Positions 12,138 to 23,274 of a DNA stretch of 64,000 nucleotides are shown in pieces. Below the pieces are notes generated by a model. The model made no database searches. It saw nothing but the letters and a program-made list of their open reading frames with translations, and had not been told where the DNA came from. Numbering within the stretch: the first letter of the stretch is position 1; each line of letters opens with the position of its first letter. Source of the DNA: Thamnidium elegans (Eukaryota; Mucoromycota; Mucoromycetes; Mucorales; Mucoraceae); assembly GCA_025201345.1 (NCBI GenBank), contig JAIXMG010000038.1, forward strand, positions 186,001 through 250,000, read 5' to 3'. The position numbers and the translations under genes were made by a program.

Positions 12138-13123
12138 CAGTCACGTGTAATAAATGTCTGAACGAATTTAATTTTTTTGAAAAGTGTTATACACATCCGA
12201 ATTCAAACAGTAAAGCTAGTTAATAAAAAGTCTTTCAAACACTGCCAAATTTTAAGCTTTTAAATAAAAAAGTATTATTTTTACAAAAAATAATTTTATT
12301 TATTTTTTAGTATTTACAGCAGCCACCGTTTTTGTCTATTGCAGACTGACATCTTTTAGGCATACTTGCCACTAAACTCGACAATAAGTCACTATCTAAG
12401 TTTCGCCACTCATTTTGAAGACACACCTTGAGATGCTCAGTATTAAATATACGATGTCTAACGTGCTCAATACGCTTTTCCAAAGCAGCCCAAAGTGCCC
12501 AATAAGGTTTAAATCCGGACTTTGCGCAGGCCAAAAGTCAAAGCCCTTTATTTGATGGATTGCCTTCCACCAGGTCGCATACTTGCCAGTATGACAGGAA
12601 GCGCTTTTTTTCAAATGTTTAGGTGTCATTCCTGACTTCCTAGCACGAAAAAACGAACCGAAACTCATTTCCTTCAAATACGAAGCGAAAGTCTTCCTGT
12701 TAATGCAAATATCAGCATCGTTCAATTTTCCAATAAAGTGATTGTAAGGTTGGAAGGTCTCTCAACGAATATTTATGGACAGAAGACGTTTACCCGATTC
12801 TGAAAGTTTTTCAGGCCTTCCAGGTCGAGCTTTGTTTGTAACTGTTCCTTCGTTTTTCCAACGGGTTACGATGCTAGCGACTGTAGACTTAGGGATACCC
12901 AAAAGCTTACTGATTTTGCCCAATGAGTATTCGGTATGCAATAATCTGGCCTTTTTCGAAGTCTGAAAGTTCCTTTCGTTTCTCAGTAGTTTTATTAGTA
13001 ATATCAAAAAGTGCCATTTTATGTTATTTATTAAAAAGTAGATGTATATCGAAAGAAAGATAAGTTAAGTATTTTATTTTTTTAAAAAAATGAAGTCGTT
13101 CAAACATTTATTACACGTGACTG
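12138..13123 (-). mobile_element. Tc1/mariner-type transposon, internally deleted, with TIRs and TA duplication
   Basis: The left end begins CAGTCACGTGTAATAAATGT at 12138 and the right end is its inverted copy ending at 13123. The match extends about 45 bases with a few mismatches. The element is flanked by TA on both sides (12136-12137 and 13124-13125), the standard Tc1/mariner target duplication. Total length is 986 bp, shorter than usual for Tc1 (about 1.3-1.7 kb), which agrees with the internal loss seen in the transposase. Both ends look intact, so the copy could in principle have been moved by an active relative. Confidence 0.88.
12307..13017 (-). pseudogene. Tc1-like transposase, catalytic core deleted and frameshifted
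   Basis: Reads from an ATG at 13017 (MALFDITNKTTEKRKELSDF). After a frameshift near 12925 it continues with the helix-turn-helix region ISKLLGIPKSTVASIV and the GRPEKLS-type GRPR motif. A later segment (12396-12725) gives FARKSGMTPKHLKK-like text that jumps directly to FDFWPAQSPDLNLI. The middle part, which carries the first two catalytic Asp residues of the DDE triad, is missing. The end (12307-12534) matches the C-terminus (ALWAALEKRIEH, LVASMPKRCQSAI). Clearly non-functional. Confidence 0.85.
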
Positions 13124-13828
13124 TAGCGGACGATGGGTAAGTAATCAGAATTATTGAGTCAAAAGTGAATTGTATTTTATTTGAGCGAAAATGTGAGGGT
13201 ATTTATATGTGCAATACCGTGAAGTGTTTTGCCGCTTATTTAAAATAATAAGTGTACTTTGTTAAGACGTAGTTTTCAAATATGCCCGATACTGAACAAA
13301 TGGTTGCGCTCAATAACATGAAAGAGTTTAACTGTCTTTGGCATAATTTATAGATGTAGTGCATACATGTTATTTTACTGATAAGAGACACGTGGATTTA
13401 GACAACAAACTGTTACCTGCATCCACCCGAGAAATAACATGATCTTTGGACCATTTGGTGTCGTCAAATAATTCAGCACTGTACAGTGCAATATTAAAGC
13501 AAAAACCTATACAAAATAATATATGCTAGTACATTTTCAATTATCATTTACGCACGTTTTTCCCATCATCAAGTATTATGTAATCTTTTTTTATTTTTAT
13601 TTGTAATTGATTGGCTATGAGTTTATTATTAGAGTTTTTTTTTTATATTTGATTTGGGTTAGACTATATGATAGAAAGAAGGAGAAGAATAGTACTTGTA
13701 TATTTACAAAAAGGCAAGGAAGTTGTAATAAAAGAAGATGAGTTTGTTTTTTTGATACATAGCGAGGAAATTATATGAGCGGTGCGTTAAATTGCTGCTA
13801 GGTAACCTTCTATTATTATTATTATTAT
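13124..13828. other. Gene-free stretch with (TAA) microsatellite
   Basis: No gene recognised. A short ATT/TAA repeat (about 13812-13830) abuts the stop codon of the G-gamma gene. Confidence 0.4.
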
Positions 13829-14169
13829 TTACATAACAACGCAACAACCGCTACTTCTTCCACTTCCTCCAGCTGTTGGTGCAAAAGGATCCTCTTCTTT
13901 ACTCACTAGACCCCAAATAGATGGAATAAGTGCGTCTTTGGTTGAGTTGCAATATGTTATAAGACTAAAGTAAAGGGTCGTAAGTACCAGTATAGGTTTT
14001 TTCTCGGAAAAAAAAATATTTTTTACCTAGCTGAAGCTTCTGATACGGGAATGCGAGGTAACTCTAACTGTTCTCGTAAACGTTCATTATATTCTAATAT
14101 TCTTTTTAGTTTTGCTTCAGATATGTTGTAAGACTTTTTCGACGTCAATTGGGTATACGAATTTGGCAT
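13829..14169 (-). CDS. Heterotrimeric G-protein gamma subunit (Ste18-like)
   Basis: Membrane-anchored gamma subunit that binds G-beta in pheromone or nutrient signalling. Too short for a simple ORF call; found by splicing two exons (about 14027-14169 and 13829-13964) to 92 aa. Visible: an amphipathic N-terminal helix ([20 protein letters not shown]) that would pair with G-beta; the fungal G-gamma motif [10 protein letters not shown]; the segment [19 protein letters not shown]; and the C-terminal CCVVM. The last four residues are a CaaX farnesylation box, with the preceding Cys a likely palmitoylation site, as in yeast Ste18. The intron starts GTAAAA and ends CTTTAG. The donor coordinate is good to one base. 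Length and tail fit the family. Confidence 0.9.
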
Positions 14170-15856
14170 TGTATTGAAAGAAGAAGGCAAGTTTTTTTTT
14201 CGCGATTTTTTTTTTGTTACAAGAAACTAATCGTTAAATCCCCGCCCTTTCCGTTTGCAAGGAATAAAAAAAAAGCCACTTATTGCACTTGTTTGATTTG
14301 TCGCTATTAAAAGATATTGCTGTTTTTTGCATATAAATTGTAATGGGTTGTCACCGAAATAGCTGTTTTAAGATTAACTGCTGCCGATAAATATATCCTA
14401 TGTACTTTTTTTCTGGTTGAATATCTCAACAAACAAAGCACTCTCTCCTGTATAAAGTTTCGCTTGAGAAGTTTATATATGTATCTTCCAGAACCAGCTT
14501 TTCTCCCGAGGATTTATGTGTCATTTAAATTCGATCCTTACAAAACGTCTGAGACGAGTAAATATCTAAGCTGTATTATTTATCAAGCTTTTTTTTTTTT
14601 AAAAAAAAAAAAGAAACTCGGTAATGAAGCATATTGTAAGACATGGAAACTATAAAATGGTCACATGTATTAAAACCATTGATACAACTTGGGAATAAAT
14701 ATGTATAGGTGTAGATTTTGGAAAGGATATCATTACAAAACACAAAGGCAATAATAATAAAGGTTCAGTTTAAGTGAGGGCTAGACTATATAATTGTTAA
14801 CTAGTTATGAAGATTATTTATTTAGCTTATATGAAATGGTATAGGGGCGTCTAGTCTTCACTAAACAATATTTTTTAAAACAAAGGGATAATCAATCAGA
14901 GTGATAGAGAAAGGATAATATAATAAGTTCTATAAAGTAAAAGGTCAGATTAAATAATAGTTATAGACTCTTTGGAGTGTATATCAGCAATGAATACTTA
15001 TAAGATAACTAGGAAATATAATCTAATACAGATGATAGTCAAGCAATGAAAGATAATTAAAGAGATATAGATAAAACCAAATAAGTGGATACTAAGATAT
15101 TTTAAGTCTACGACGCTTAAGTTTATTGAAAGATATGAATACTTTTGACTCAAGTTTGTGTTACTTGAGACAGAATTAATTTGGGTGTAACACCATAACT
15201 AGGAATATTGCATATAAGCTAATCGATTATATGTTAATCTAACGTATACTCTTTTGAAACATTTGATAAGTCTACCAAGCGAGTCAAACAAATACAACAT
15301 GCTAAATTTCCCCTTTTTTTTATGCGTGCTTTGTTCGTATAAAGAAAGTGCTTTTCTGCATGATTTTTTTTGCGCTGTGACATTGTCGAAACTAAACGAA
15401 CTAATAGTACTTGTTCTCAAGTAAGAATTATTTTATTAATTTTTATAAATATGTAATTAAACATGTTACTCTTTTAAAAGAATGAACCTACTGATGCCTT
15501 TACCGATACTAGTAATAATATTTGAGGTATTTATTTATGGTTTTAATGTAAAGCATGTCAGACCATTATGTACGAAAAATATATTGGCTTTTCTAGTTAA
15601 GAGTACATATATCGGAAGAAATTGCTCGTATTATGCTATATTTATTTATTTATTTTAAAAAAAAAACTCGAGTTATCCAAGTATTTTACTTATCTGGAGA
15701 CTTTTTTTTTTCATTTAATATTACATCACATGAGCGCTTTTCATTTTTGGTTAAAAAAAAAGGCTCATGTTTATTTTATCTTTTTTCTTCTTTTTTTAAA
15801 GATAAATAAAATAAAAACTATTTTATATCTATTTTTTTAAAATAATAATAACGTAT
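14170..15856. other. Long AT-rich intergenic region
   Basis: About 1.7 kb. Contains T/A back-to-back tracts (near 14588-14612), upstream DNA of the G-gamma gene and, near 15700-15850, T-rich upstream DNA of the F-box gene. Frames at 14464-14655, 15199-15420 and 15622-15840 are AT-composition artefacts. Confidence 0.4.
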
Positions 15857-17698
15857 ATGACAATACAATTTGCACCAACGGAGCTACTTGACAATATATT
15901 TCAATTCTTACCGAGATCAAGTTTATTAGTGTGTTCCAGCGTCTGCAGGAACTGGCAATCATCCGCTCTTCGTCTCTTTTACGAAACGGTAGAGCTCTCA
16001 GAAAATACAAAGGAGGTTTGGTTACATATGGCGCATCAAACCGAAATAGCTAGAAATATAGGCGTCTTTGTTAGAAAATTAATCGTAAATCTCGCGTTTT
16101 CCACCACCTTATCTCAAACTGATTTCTTACGAGTGATATCTTTTGTACCTTTTGTAAAAGCCATTGATCTAGAACTAAGTGGATATAAATTGCACTACCT
16201 TAGTTATCTAAACAAAAGAAGCGCAGACTGTATAATTTATTTAGAGGATATTAGCACAGGTGATCTTTTCACGGATTATCAACTACAGCAGTATTTTTTA
16301 TGCGCTTACAGTTTTCGCAACTCTTTGAAACATTTAACTTTGAGAAACCCTTATGTCGTTTACCATATCAATGGCCAATCAGGAACTGCTATTTCTTATT
16401 TAACTTCTTTTACAAACTTGGCGCATGTCTCTATTGTTAGTGATACGCAAATAGGTAACAACGAATTAGAAAATTTATTGGAGGTAATTCGACTCTGTCC
16501 TAAATTGGTTAGTTTCTCTTATCGCAACAACTGTTTACTGCTTCAAGATCAAGATACATCACGGCCCCTAAATTATTTTTCGGAAAACTTAAAGAATAAA
16601 AGACTGAACAATATTGAGTTACACGTACCTTGCTTAACTGAATATTACATCAAGAATATTTTGATTCATTTCCCTACTACCTTAAAACATTTCACTGTTA
16701 GTATGACGCAGACAGATTATCGCGGTTGGATACAAGAGCATAATGAATTGTTTGCCATTTACTTGGGTCTAATAAAAAGCTGGAAAATTTCGATATCTAA
16801 TGATGACAAAAGAAGATACAGTATCAGTAGAAGGGTACAAGTACTAAAAGAGTTATCGAAGTTCTGGCGGTTTTTTCGATCATCAGTAAGAAACAGACGC
16901 CTCTCTACTACAGTGAAATTCTCTTTTTCGAAATCAGAAACTAAACCAGATGTTATTATGGAACGAGATGACCATAATATGAACTTGATATATAGCTCTG
17001 AAAATCTAGAAGACCTTTATACGAACTTGGAGGAATTTTCTCCTGCTTATTCATCAGAGTTTGTTTCGCCATGTAGTACATACCCACTTGTTAATTCGGT
17101 TGTGGTTAATATTCCGTTGCATAAAGTAGATGAATTTAATAACAACAGGTGTGAAAAAATAATACAAATATTCAAGTCTCATTCCTGTCGTCTTCAGTCA
17201 CTCTCTATAATTTTTGAAGATGTAGTAAATGAAGTAGGAAACATGTTAGTTCAGCTAGAGTATCGCCCAACATTTACTCTAACCCAGGTTTTGGAATTAC
17301 CAAGTACACCCAACTACGCTTTATTAAAGAACATTAATTTTCAAGTTTTGTCAATTCAATCAATTGTCAGTACATTACCACATTTGAAGACTCTAAAATT
17401 GATCAACTGTAAACCGGAATTGACGAACTTAAACAATTTACTTGATTTAACAGAAATAGATCATCTAAACCAACTCGTTTTAGACTTGGCTTTTCTAACT
17501 CTAGAACAACGTCAATCCCAAATCTCGATTCAGGTAGAAATGTCAGATAACAAAGTATCTACGTTACTATACCCATGTACGAAACAAACGACTCCTACAC
17601 GCTATCATGTAGAACCAATATTGCATAAACTTGATGCTTTACCTGTCATTATTATCAAGTGCCAAACGATTGATGAAATAATATGCACATATACCTAA
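15857..17698 (+). CDS. F-box protein, LRR-like C-terminal region
   Basis: Single-exon gene, 613 aa. The N-terminus (about residues 6-45) is an F-box: FAPTELLDNIFQFLPRSSLL followed by VCSSVCRNWQSSALRLFYET. F-box proteins dock on SKP1 in SCF ubiquitin ligases and bring in substrates. The rest contains repeated leucine-rich helix/strand units (for example LKHLTLRNPY, LAHVSIVSD, LPHLKTLKLINC, LNQLVLDL) consistent with degenerate LRRs for substrate binding. The start at 15857 sits directly before the F-box, as usual. Such F-box/LRR proteins are numerous in Mucorales and the substrate cannot be named. Upstream DNA is T-rich with A/T tracts. Confidence 0.85.
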   Translation: MTIQFAPTELLDNIFQFLPRSSLLVCSSVCRNWQSSALRLFYETVELSENTKEVWLHMAHQTEIARNIGVFVRKLIVNLAFSTTLSQTDFLRVISFVPFVKAIDLELSGYKLHYLSYLNKRSADCIIYLEDISTGDLFTDYQLQQYFLCAYSFRNSLKHLTLRNPYVVYHINGQSGTAISYLTSFTNLAHVSIVSDTQIGNNELENLLEVIRLCPKLVSFSYRNNCLLLQDQDTSRPLNYFSENLKNKRLNNIELHVPCLTEYYIKNILIHFPTTLKHFTVSMTQTDYRGWIQEHNELFAIYLGLIKSWKISISNDDKRRYSISRRVQVLKELSKFWRFFRSSVRNRRLSTTVKFSFSKSETKPDVIMERDDHNMNLIYSSENLEDLYTNLEEFSPAYSSEFVSPCSTYPLVNSVVVNIPLHKVDEFNNNRCEKIIQIFKSHSCRLQSLSIIFEDVVNEVGNMLVQLEYRPTFTLTQVLELPSTPNYALLKNINFQVLSIQSIVSTLPHLKTLKLINCKPELTNLNNLLDLTEIDHLNQLVLDLAFLTLEQRQSQISIQVEMSDNKVSTLLYPCTKQTTPTRYHVEPILHKLDALPVIIIKCQTIDEIICTYT

Positions 17699-18976
17699 TT
17701 TAAACCTCAATTAATTCCTTCCTTTCTTTTTCCGCCACAAATGTTTTGTGGCTTATCTTTTTTGAAATCTATTATTAAAATAAAATATTCTACTTTAGTT
17801 ACTCTTTTGATCATTATTAATATACAACAGTGAATGCATGCCCTCCTCATTGATTGGGTCATATGTTTTCGTATACTAAAAAAAAAAAAAAAAAAAAGCT
17901 ATTATACTTGGACGACTTATAGAAATTTATGTGTGTAGAGAATAAATCAACCGCCCTATGATGTATTACTTTTTTTTTTTTTTTTAAAAAAAAAAAAAAC
18001 GTGTCGCTTGTATGTATAATGCTCTTAAATAAATACAGTATTCATCTTTAAGTAGTTGAAAATGATGTCTAATTAATATAATATCTTATTAACTAAATGC
18101 TTCCAATATTCTCAATACCAATATATATTTAAATACAATGAACCAAAAATAAATTGGTTAGTCAGGGGTATCAACAGAATCGCTTATCTACTACGCTTTT
18201 TTAGGTAATATATTCGGTTTTTGATATATTATATACCGATTGGTATTCAGTTTACATTTACGATTATCTTGCTTTTACTGTTACAAGCGTAGAAATTTTA
18301 CTTTGATAAAGCGTTTTATTTTTTATAGTTACATAATATAACTCTGTGAATAAGATCATTTTTCTCTGTATATGTACAATTGTTATTTATTTTTAAAGAA
18401 GGATAGTGTTTATAAGCAAACATCTCTAACATACAAGAAATAATACATTGCTTAATCGACAATCGTCTAAAGACAGCAGATATGTTATTTGGATGCACTA
18501 CCGGCGACAAATAAAAATTATGGACAGCATACATTGCGTATAAACGATTTATGCTAAAAAAAAATGTTTCGTAGCTGCATAAAACCATAGAAGAGGACAA
18601 AAAATGCATTTTTATGCAATACCACAAGATTTCTTTATATATACACATGTTTAAAGAAGGTCTTAGCTTGTACTCCCATTTTTTTATTATTTTTTTTTTG
18701 GGGGGAAAAACAGGATCATCTGCTAAGTAATAAGAATAATTTACAAGTAATAAACTGACATGAAACTGTATTACGTGTAGATTTCCCAATAAACAGAATC
18801 ACCTGAAAAATATAAAGAAAATAGTTCTAAAAGGTAATTTTATCAATAAACTTTTCGGGGCTGTATTATATTTATCAATATCTATTTGAAGATAATTTTT
18901 TGTTTATGATACAAGGTGTTATTTATTATATACTATATATACTAGAGGGATAGAGAGAGATCCTGTCTCTTTACAG
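17699..18976. other. Intergenic region with long A and T/A tracts
   Basis: Contains an A run near 17878-17897 and a T16A13-type palindromic tract near 17970-17999. A 157-codon reverse frame (18316-18789) shows no recognisable family and is not called as a gene. Confidence 0.4.
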
Positions 18977-19393
18977 TTAATTGAAGAAAGGTTTTTGAGC
19001 TATAGTTCTGTGCCAATTGGTATAAGCCCTGTTTTTATGCCATTGTTCTGGTAATCGATTAATAATAGACTCGAATTTTGATCTACTAATATGTCCTTCG
19101 CTTAAAAACCAATGCTGCAAAGATTGTAATAGGTCAAGCCTATGTTGTGCAGCTGCTCTAGCAAATTCTGAGCATCTCAATGTAGTCTTCTGGGTCTTTT
19201 TACAATAAAGCTTTTGGAATCCCCAACCTAAAGGCATAGACTTAAAATCACTTTGAATTCTACGGTAACCGGTGGTGGCAGCAAACGTAGAGAGCCTTTT
19301 GGATACAAACGGGTCTTGTTGACGGCGATAGAAATTATTGACAACTGGCGATATATTGTTTTGTTAGTGAATGTCGATAACTACATATCATGT

Positions 19394-19434
<41 letters not shown>

Positions 19435-20299
19435 TGTAGCGCACTTACGTTTATTGATTAACAAATTTTCATACGTCGAAGCTCTGTTAGTTTCAATGTC
19501 CTAATATAAGAAAGCTACATAAGTAAACAAACCCAACTTATGGCGTGTATATATAAATATTTACAGGTTCAACTAGCTCAATCCATCCACCTGGTTTTAA
19601 GATTCGAAAGTATTCTCGCATCAGTGGCGTCCAAATACTTTCAGATAAACCCCAGTTCATGTCCCGTTGAAATATAAAATCGATACTAGCATCTTCAAAT
19701 GGCAAGTGAACTTGTCCTCCAACCGCTATTATATCAAATAATCGAAATTGACAATTTTTGGGTTTTATGTCACGTGGGAATAATGATTTTCTATCTAATC
19801 CAATAAACTTTGCTGATGGAAATTGGGTAGCTATTTCCATAGTCCATGTTCCAGATCCACATCCTATATCTAAAACAACCGTATCCTTTTGAGATAATAG
19901 AGGGAGTATAGGCGCGGAGAAATCCAAGCCATCAAATGCTGTACGAAGTGTATAGTGCTGTGATACCATACGATCTGCTTCACACTCTTCATCCGGAAAC
20001 AAAATATCGGTACTACTACTACTTTCATCAGAACTACGAGCAAAACTAATCGAATGGCTCATAACCGAACCCGATCGACTTATACTGACCCCAGAATCTG
20101 CTATAGATGTTAAAGCATTTTTAGTTAAAGCTTTAATAGAGTGTTGGTTAACTGGATATAATGATTCTAATGTTTGATTTGATTTCTTTTTGACGGGTGG
20201 TGATGGTTGGTCTGCAATAAGCTTATCTGAATTGTTTTTCTTTTTGGTACAAGCTTGTATTAAAGTTTGAAGAATTTTATCTTTATCGAAAAGATGCAT
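18977..20299 (-). CDS. SAM-dependent methyltransferase
   Basis: Three exons (19565-20299, 19449-19500, 18977-19344) splice to 384 aa. The N-terminal ~125 residues are Ser/Lys-rich and probably disordered. Motif I of class I methyltransferases is clear: VVLDIGCGSGTWTMEIATQF at about residues 141-160, followed by FIGLDRKSLFP (acidic residue binding the SAM ribose), LPFEDASIDFIFQRD (motif post-II) and REYFRILKPGGWIELVE (motif III). Closest type is Methyltransf_25/11 of the kind found in LaeA-like and many uncharacterised fungal enzymes. The substrate is unknown. The second intron (19345-19448) carries 36 consecutive A on the plus strand (19396-19431), i.e. a poly-T tract in the transcript sense. 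Confidence 0.85.
19396..19431 (+). repeat. Homopolymer run of 36 A
   Basis: Lies in intron 2 of the methyltransferase gene (transcribed as poly-U). Confidence 0.95.
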
Positions 20300-20845
20300 T
20301 TTTTATTATTGGCAATAAAGTAAAAGTAAAAAAAGAGAAAGAGGTTAAAGGCAAGCGACAAAAAAAAAAAAGGTCTATTTTTAAAGGAGAGTCAACAACA
20401 ACATGCATTGTTACACGAATAATACGCATGCCTAACACAATGATCGAATTCACAAATAAATAAATTTGCTTATTTTTGATCTCCTTTCATGGTTTTTTAC
20501 TTGACCAAACTTAGCTTTTTTATTTTTAAAGGAAAGTTTAAAGCTATCGTATCCTGAGTAATAATAAAAGGTGAACCCTGAAAATTTATATATAGGGCAA
20601 GATTATAAAAAAAAAAGGCCAAGCCATACCATACCATGCTTTTTTCGGAAGCCTATATAATTCTGATCATTTGTAACAGCTGGATTCGGTACATAATTGT
20701 CAAACATTTGAGAACAACAACAAAAAAATGTGGCTCTGATAATAAAAATCGTGTGCCCCCATCAAAGCGTAGACTATATTTGGAAATATTCACTTATTTT
20801 CCCACCTAACCTTAAAACCAACTTGATATACAATAAAAGAACTCC

Positions 20846-20888
<43 letters not shown>

Positions 20889-21774
20889 TTGGGACTAATT
20901 ATTATAGTAACGAAAGAAAAAACAAATACGGATCACAAGATTCGCCATAAGCTTATTTCGCGATATGCACAAATTTATTAGTACTGGACTGGGATTTCCG
21001 ATACTTTACTCAGTTACTATTGTGTAAGGTTAGAGTCAGGGTTAGGATCGAAAAAGTAATCTATACGGGGAAGAGCTATATATATATAAATATATATAAT
21101 ATCGTATTTTTATATACATACAATAAAAAAAAACATATATTACTCTTTTTTTTTACTGCACTTTATTTATTTAATTAACTTTCTAGACTACATACACCTA
21201 TTTTTTTTACAACTGTAATGTATGCAGACTTTAATCATCTATATTTCGACATATTAAGCAATTTTACTTATTTATCAAAACATATACTTGGTCTGAGAGA
21301 AACGATATTTATGTTTTAGAGCGATTATCCCATATTTCTATAGGTAAGCTGCAAAACTCTTTACGTCGTTTGATATATAATTTAATTCTGCCCGAAAAAA
21401 CGCAATAAATATATTAGATGAAAGCGTCGTAAATCACGAAGTTATAATAATGCAAAAAAACAAAGTGTATCACTCACTTTTTTTTTATAAATTCTAAAAA
21501 TTGTATCGGATAATGTCTAGTATACAATATCAAGACATGAACAACATTGTATCAAGTAAAAATACTTGACTCATTTCTTTTTTTCACAAACTCCTTTAAA
21601 ATCATATCGATTCGAATAAAGCTTATAGCACTTTTTTTGTAACATGTAATACGGCGTGAAGTATATATTGATTCTCTTATATATAAACTTATTGTCTTTT
21701 ATTTAGCAGATAATAGTTTATATTATACAAGTAGGATAACCTACCATAATCTTATGATAATCCAATAATTATAT
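20300..21774. other. Intergenic region with a 38-A tract
   Basis: About 1.5 kb. Upstream DNA of the methyltransferase (left), a run of 38 A at 20847-20884, TA-rich microsatellite-like DNA near 21080-21110, and the 3' flank of the SR-protein gene (right). No gene recognised. Confidence 0.4.
20847..20884 (+). repeat. Homopolymer run of about 38 A
   Basis: In the gap upstream of the methyltransferase gene; no coding overlap. Confidence 0.95.
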
Positions 21775-22589
21775 TCACCAGTTAGCATATCCATCTTCGC
21801 GGTTGATATCTGATAATTGCTCGCTCTCCATATGACTTCTTCTTCTGCTGTTACGAGAAGATCCTCTTCCAGAATACGAAGGAGGGCTAGGACTACGATA
21901 GCGTCTTTTAGGCGAATTAGAAAAACTGCGGCTTCGCCCGCGATGGCCATCATAAGAAGGAGATCTCGAGTACCTACTACTACGGTGGTAGTCTCTGCTA
22001 CTTCTGCTATGATCACGGTAACTTCTATTATTTCATTCTTGTTAGACCACATTATATCTTTTAACAAAACTCGGGAGTGTTATTTCTATAGAAAAAAAAA
22101 GAAAAAAAGAACTCCATTTATCCCACCCCCTTTTATTACATCATAACCAATATAATATTTGTTTACCTTCTGCAGTCTTCAGCTCGATGACCAAATTCAC
22201 CGCAATTATAACACTCGCGAGACAAACGTCTTCTTGCCCTTTCAACAACTATACGAGTACCATCAACGCTCTAAAGTAATTATTATTTTAATAGAATCGC
22301 TCCCTTTTTTAATGAAAAGAAGGTATATATATTTACCAAGCCGTCTGTTTGTCTTATAGCATGATAAGCATCATCAGTATTATCAAATTGTACAAACCCA
22401 AACCCTATGCAGTTGTAAGTTCTATTTGTTCAACATATACTAATAGAAAAAAAAAGAAGATATTATACCGAACCGTGTTCCTTGTTTTACTTTACAGTTT
22501 GTTATCCTTCCAAGCCCGTAGAATAAATCCTCTAGGTCTCTGTCATCGAAATCATCTTTTGGTAAGCGCCCTACGAATAACGAAGTCAT
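21775..22589 (-). CDS. SR-family splicing factor, RRM + CCHC zinc knuckle + RS domain (SRSF7-like)
   Basis: Four exons (22469-22589, 22337-22404, 22167-22270, 21775-22024) splice in frame to 180 aa. Order: an RRM at residues about 1-75 starting MTSLFVGRLPKDDFDDRDLE, with RNP1 FGFGFVQF; a CCHC zinc knuckle CYNCGEFGHRAEDC at about 85-100; then an Arg/Ser-rich tail (SRSSRDYHRSSRYSRSP, RRYRSPSP) ending GYANW. This architecture is that of SRSF7/9G8 and related SR proteins, which bind exonic enhancers and help choose splice sites and export mRNA. A zinc knuckle is specific to the SRSF7 type among animal SR proteins. Introns are about 60-140 nt. Nuclear location expected from the RS domain. Confidence 0.9.
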
Positions 22590-23274
22590 GTTTATTTAGT
22601 TTTTTGTATACGAAAGAAGAAGAAAGGAATAGAAAAAAAAGTGGTTATTATTTTTACTATCAAATCAGTCACATTCAAATACGCTTTACCTTATAGAGTA
22701 AAGGAAGAAACAACGTCATTGATTAAATTTGGCTGATAAAAAAAAATTGGTTCGATATTTCAATCTATGCTTATGAGAATCTTTTAATGAAGGTTACAGT
22801 ACATACAAATTTAGTTTTTTTATAAATTTAAAAAAAAATATGTAATTGAGGAGCGATCGTATTAAAGTATTCGGAACTAATAACGTTAGTTACGTAAAGA
22901 ATTAAATATGTAACATTAAATACAGCCTGGATAATATGTAATAGGCTCAAAAATGTATAAGCAGTGAGCTACGCTTTCTACGCATCTCCAAGCCTCTCAT
23001 TGCTATCCCTAACACGCATTTACCTTATTATCACTTCTAATTTCTCAATCAAGACGTTAAAAATCTAATGAAAACTTTCTTCAATTCTTGTATAGTCTTT
23101 TAGATAGTAACTTTTCGCGTTTATCATACATTTCCGTAGACTTTTGTACTTATATATTTTTCAAGGGTAAGCGGCCTTTAAAGAAGAAAAAAAGCCCTTC
23201 GAAAAAATAAAATAAAAAAAGGGTGGTGACGCGGTAAGATTCACTTCTTTTCATCGCTTGTCTTTTATTTCGAC
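22590..23274. promoter_or_regulatory. Divergent promoter region between SR gene and the large helical-protein gene
   Basis: About 690 bases between two divergently transcribed genes (reverse to the left, forward to the right). No element identified beyond A/T tracts. Confidence 0.35.

Noticed and set aside
18316..18789. 157-codon reverse frame with N-terminal hydrophobic segment
   Set aside because: AT-biased composition, no recognisable domain, no splice context, and it crosses homopolymer tracts.
21817..22146. 109-codon Arg/Ser/Thr-rich forward frame opposite the SR gene
   Set aside because: Antisense shadow of the RS domain, which has strongly repetitive codons.
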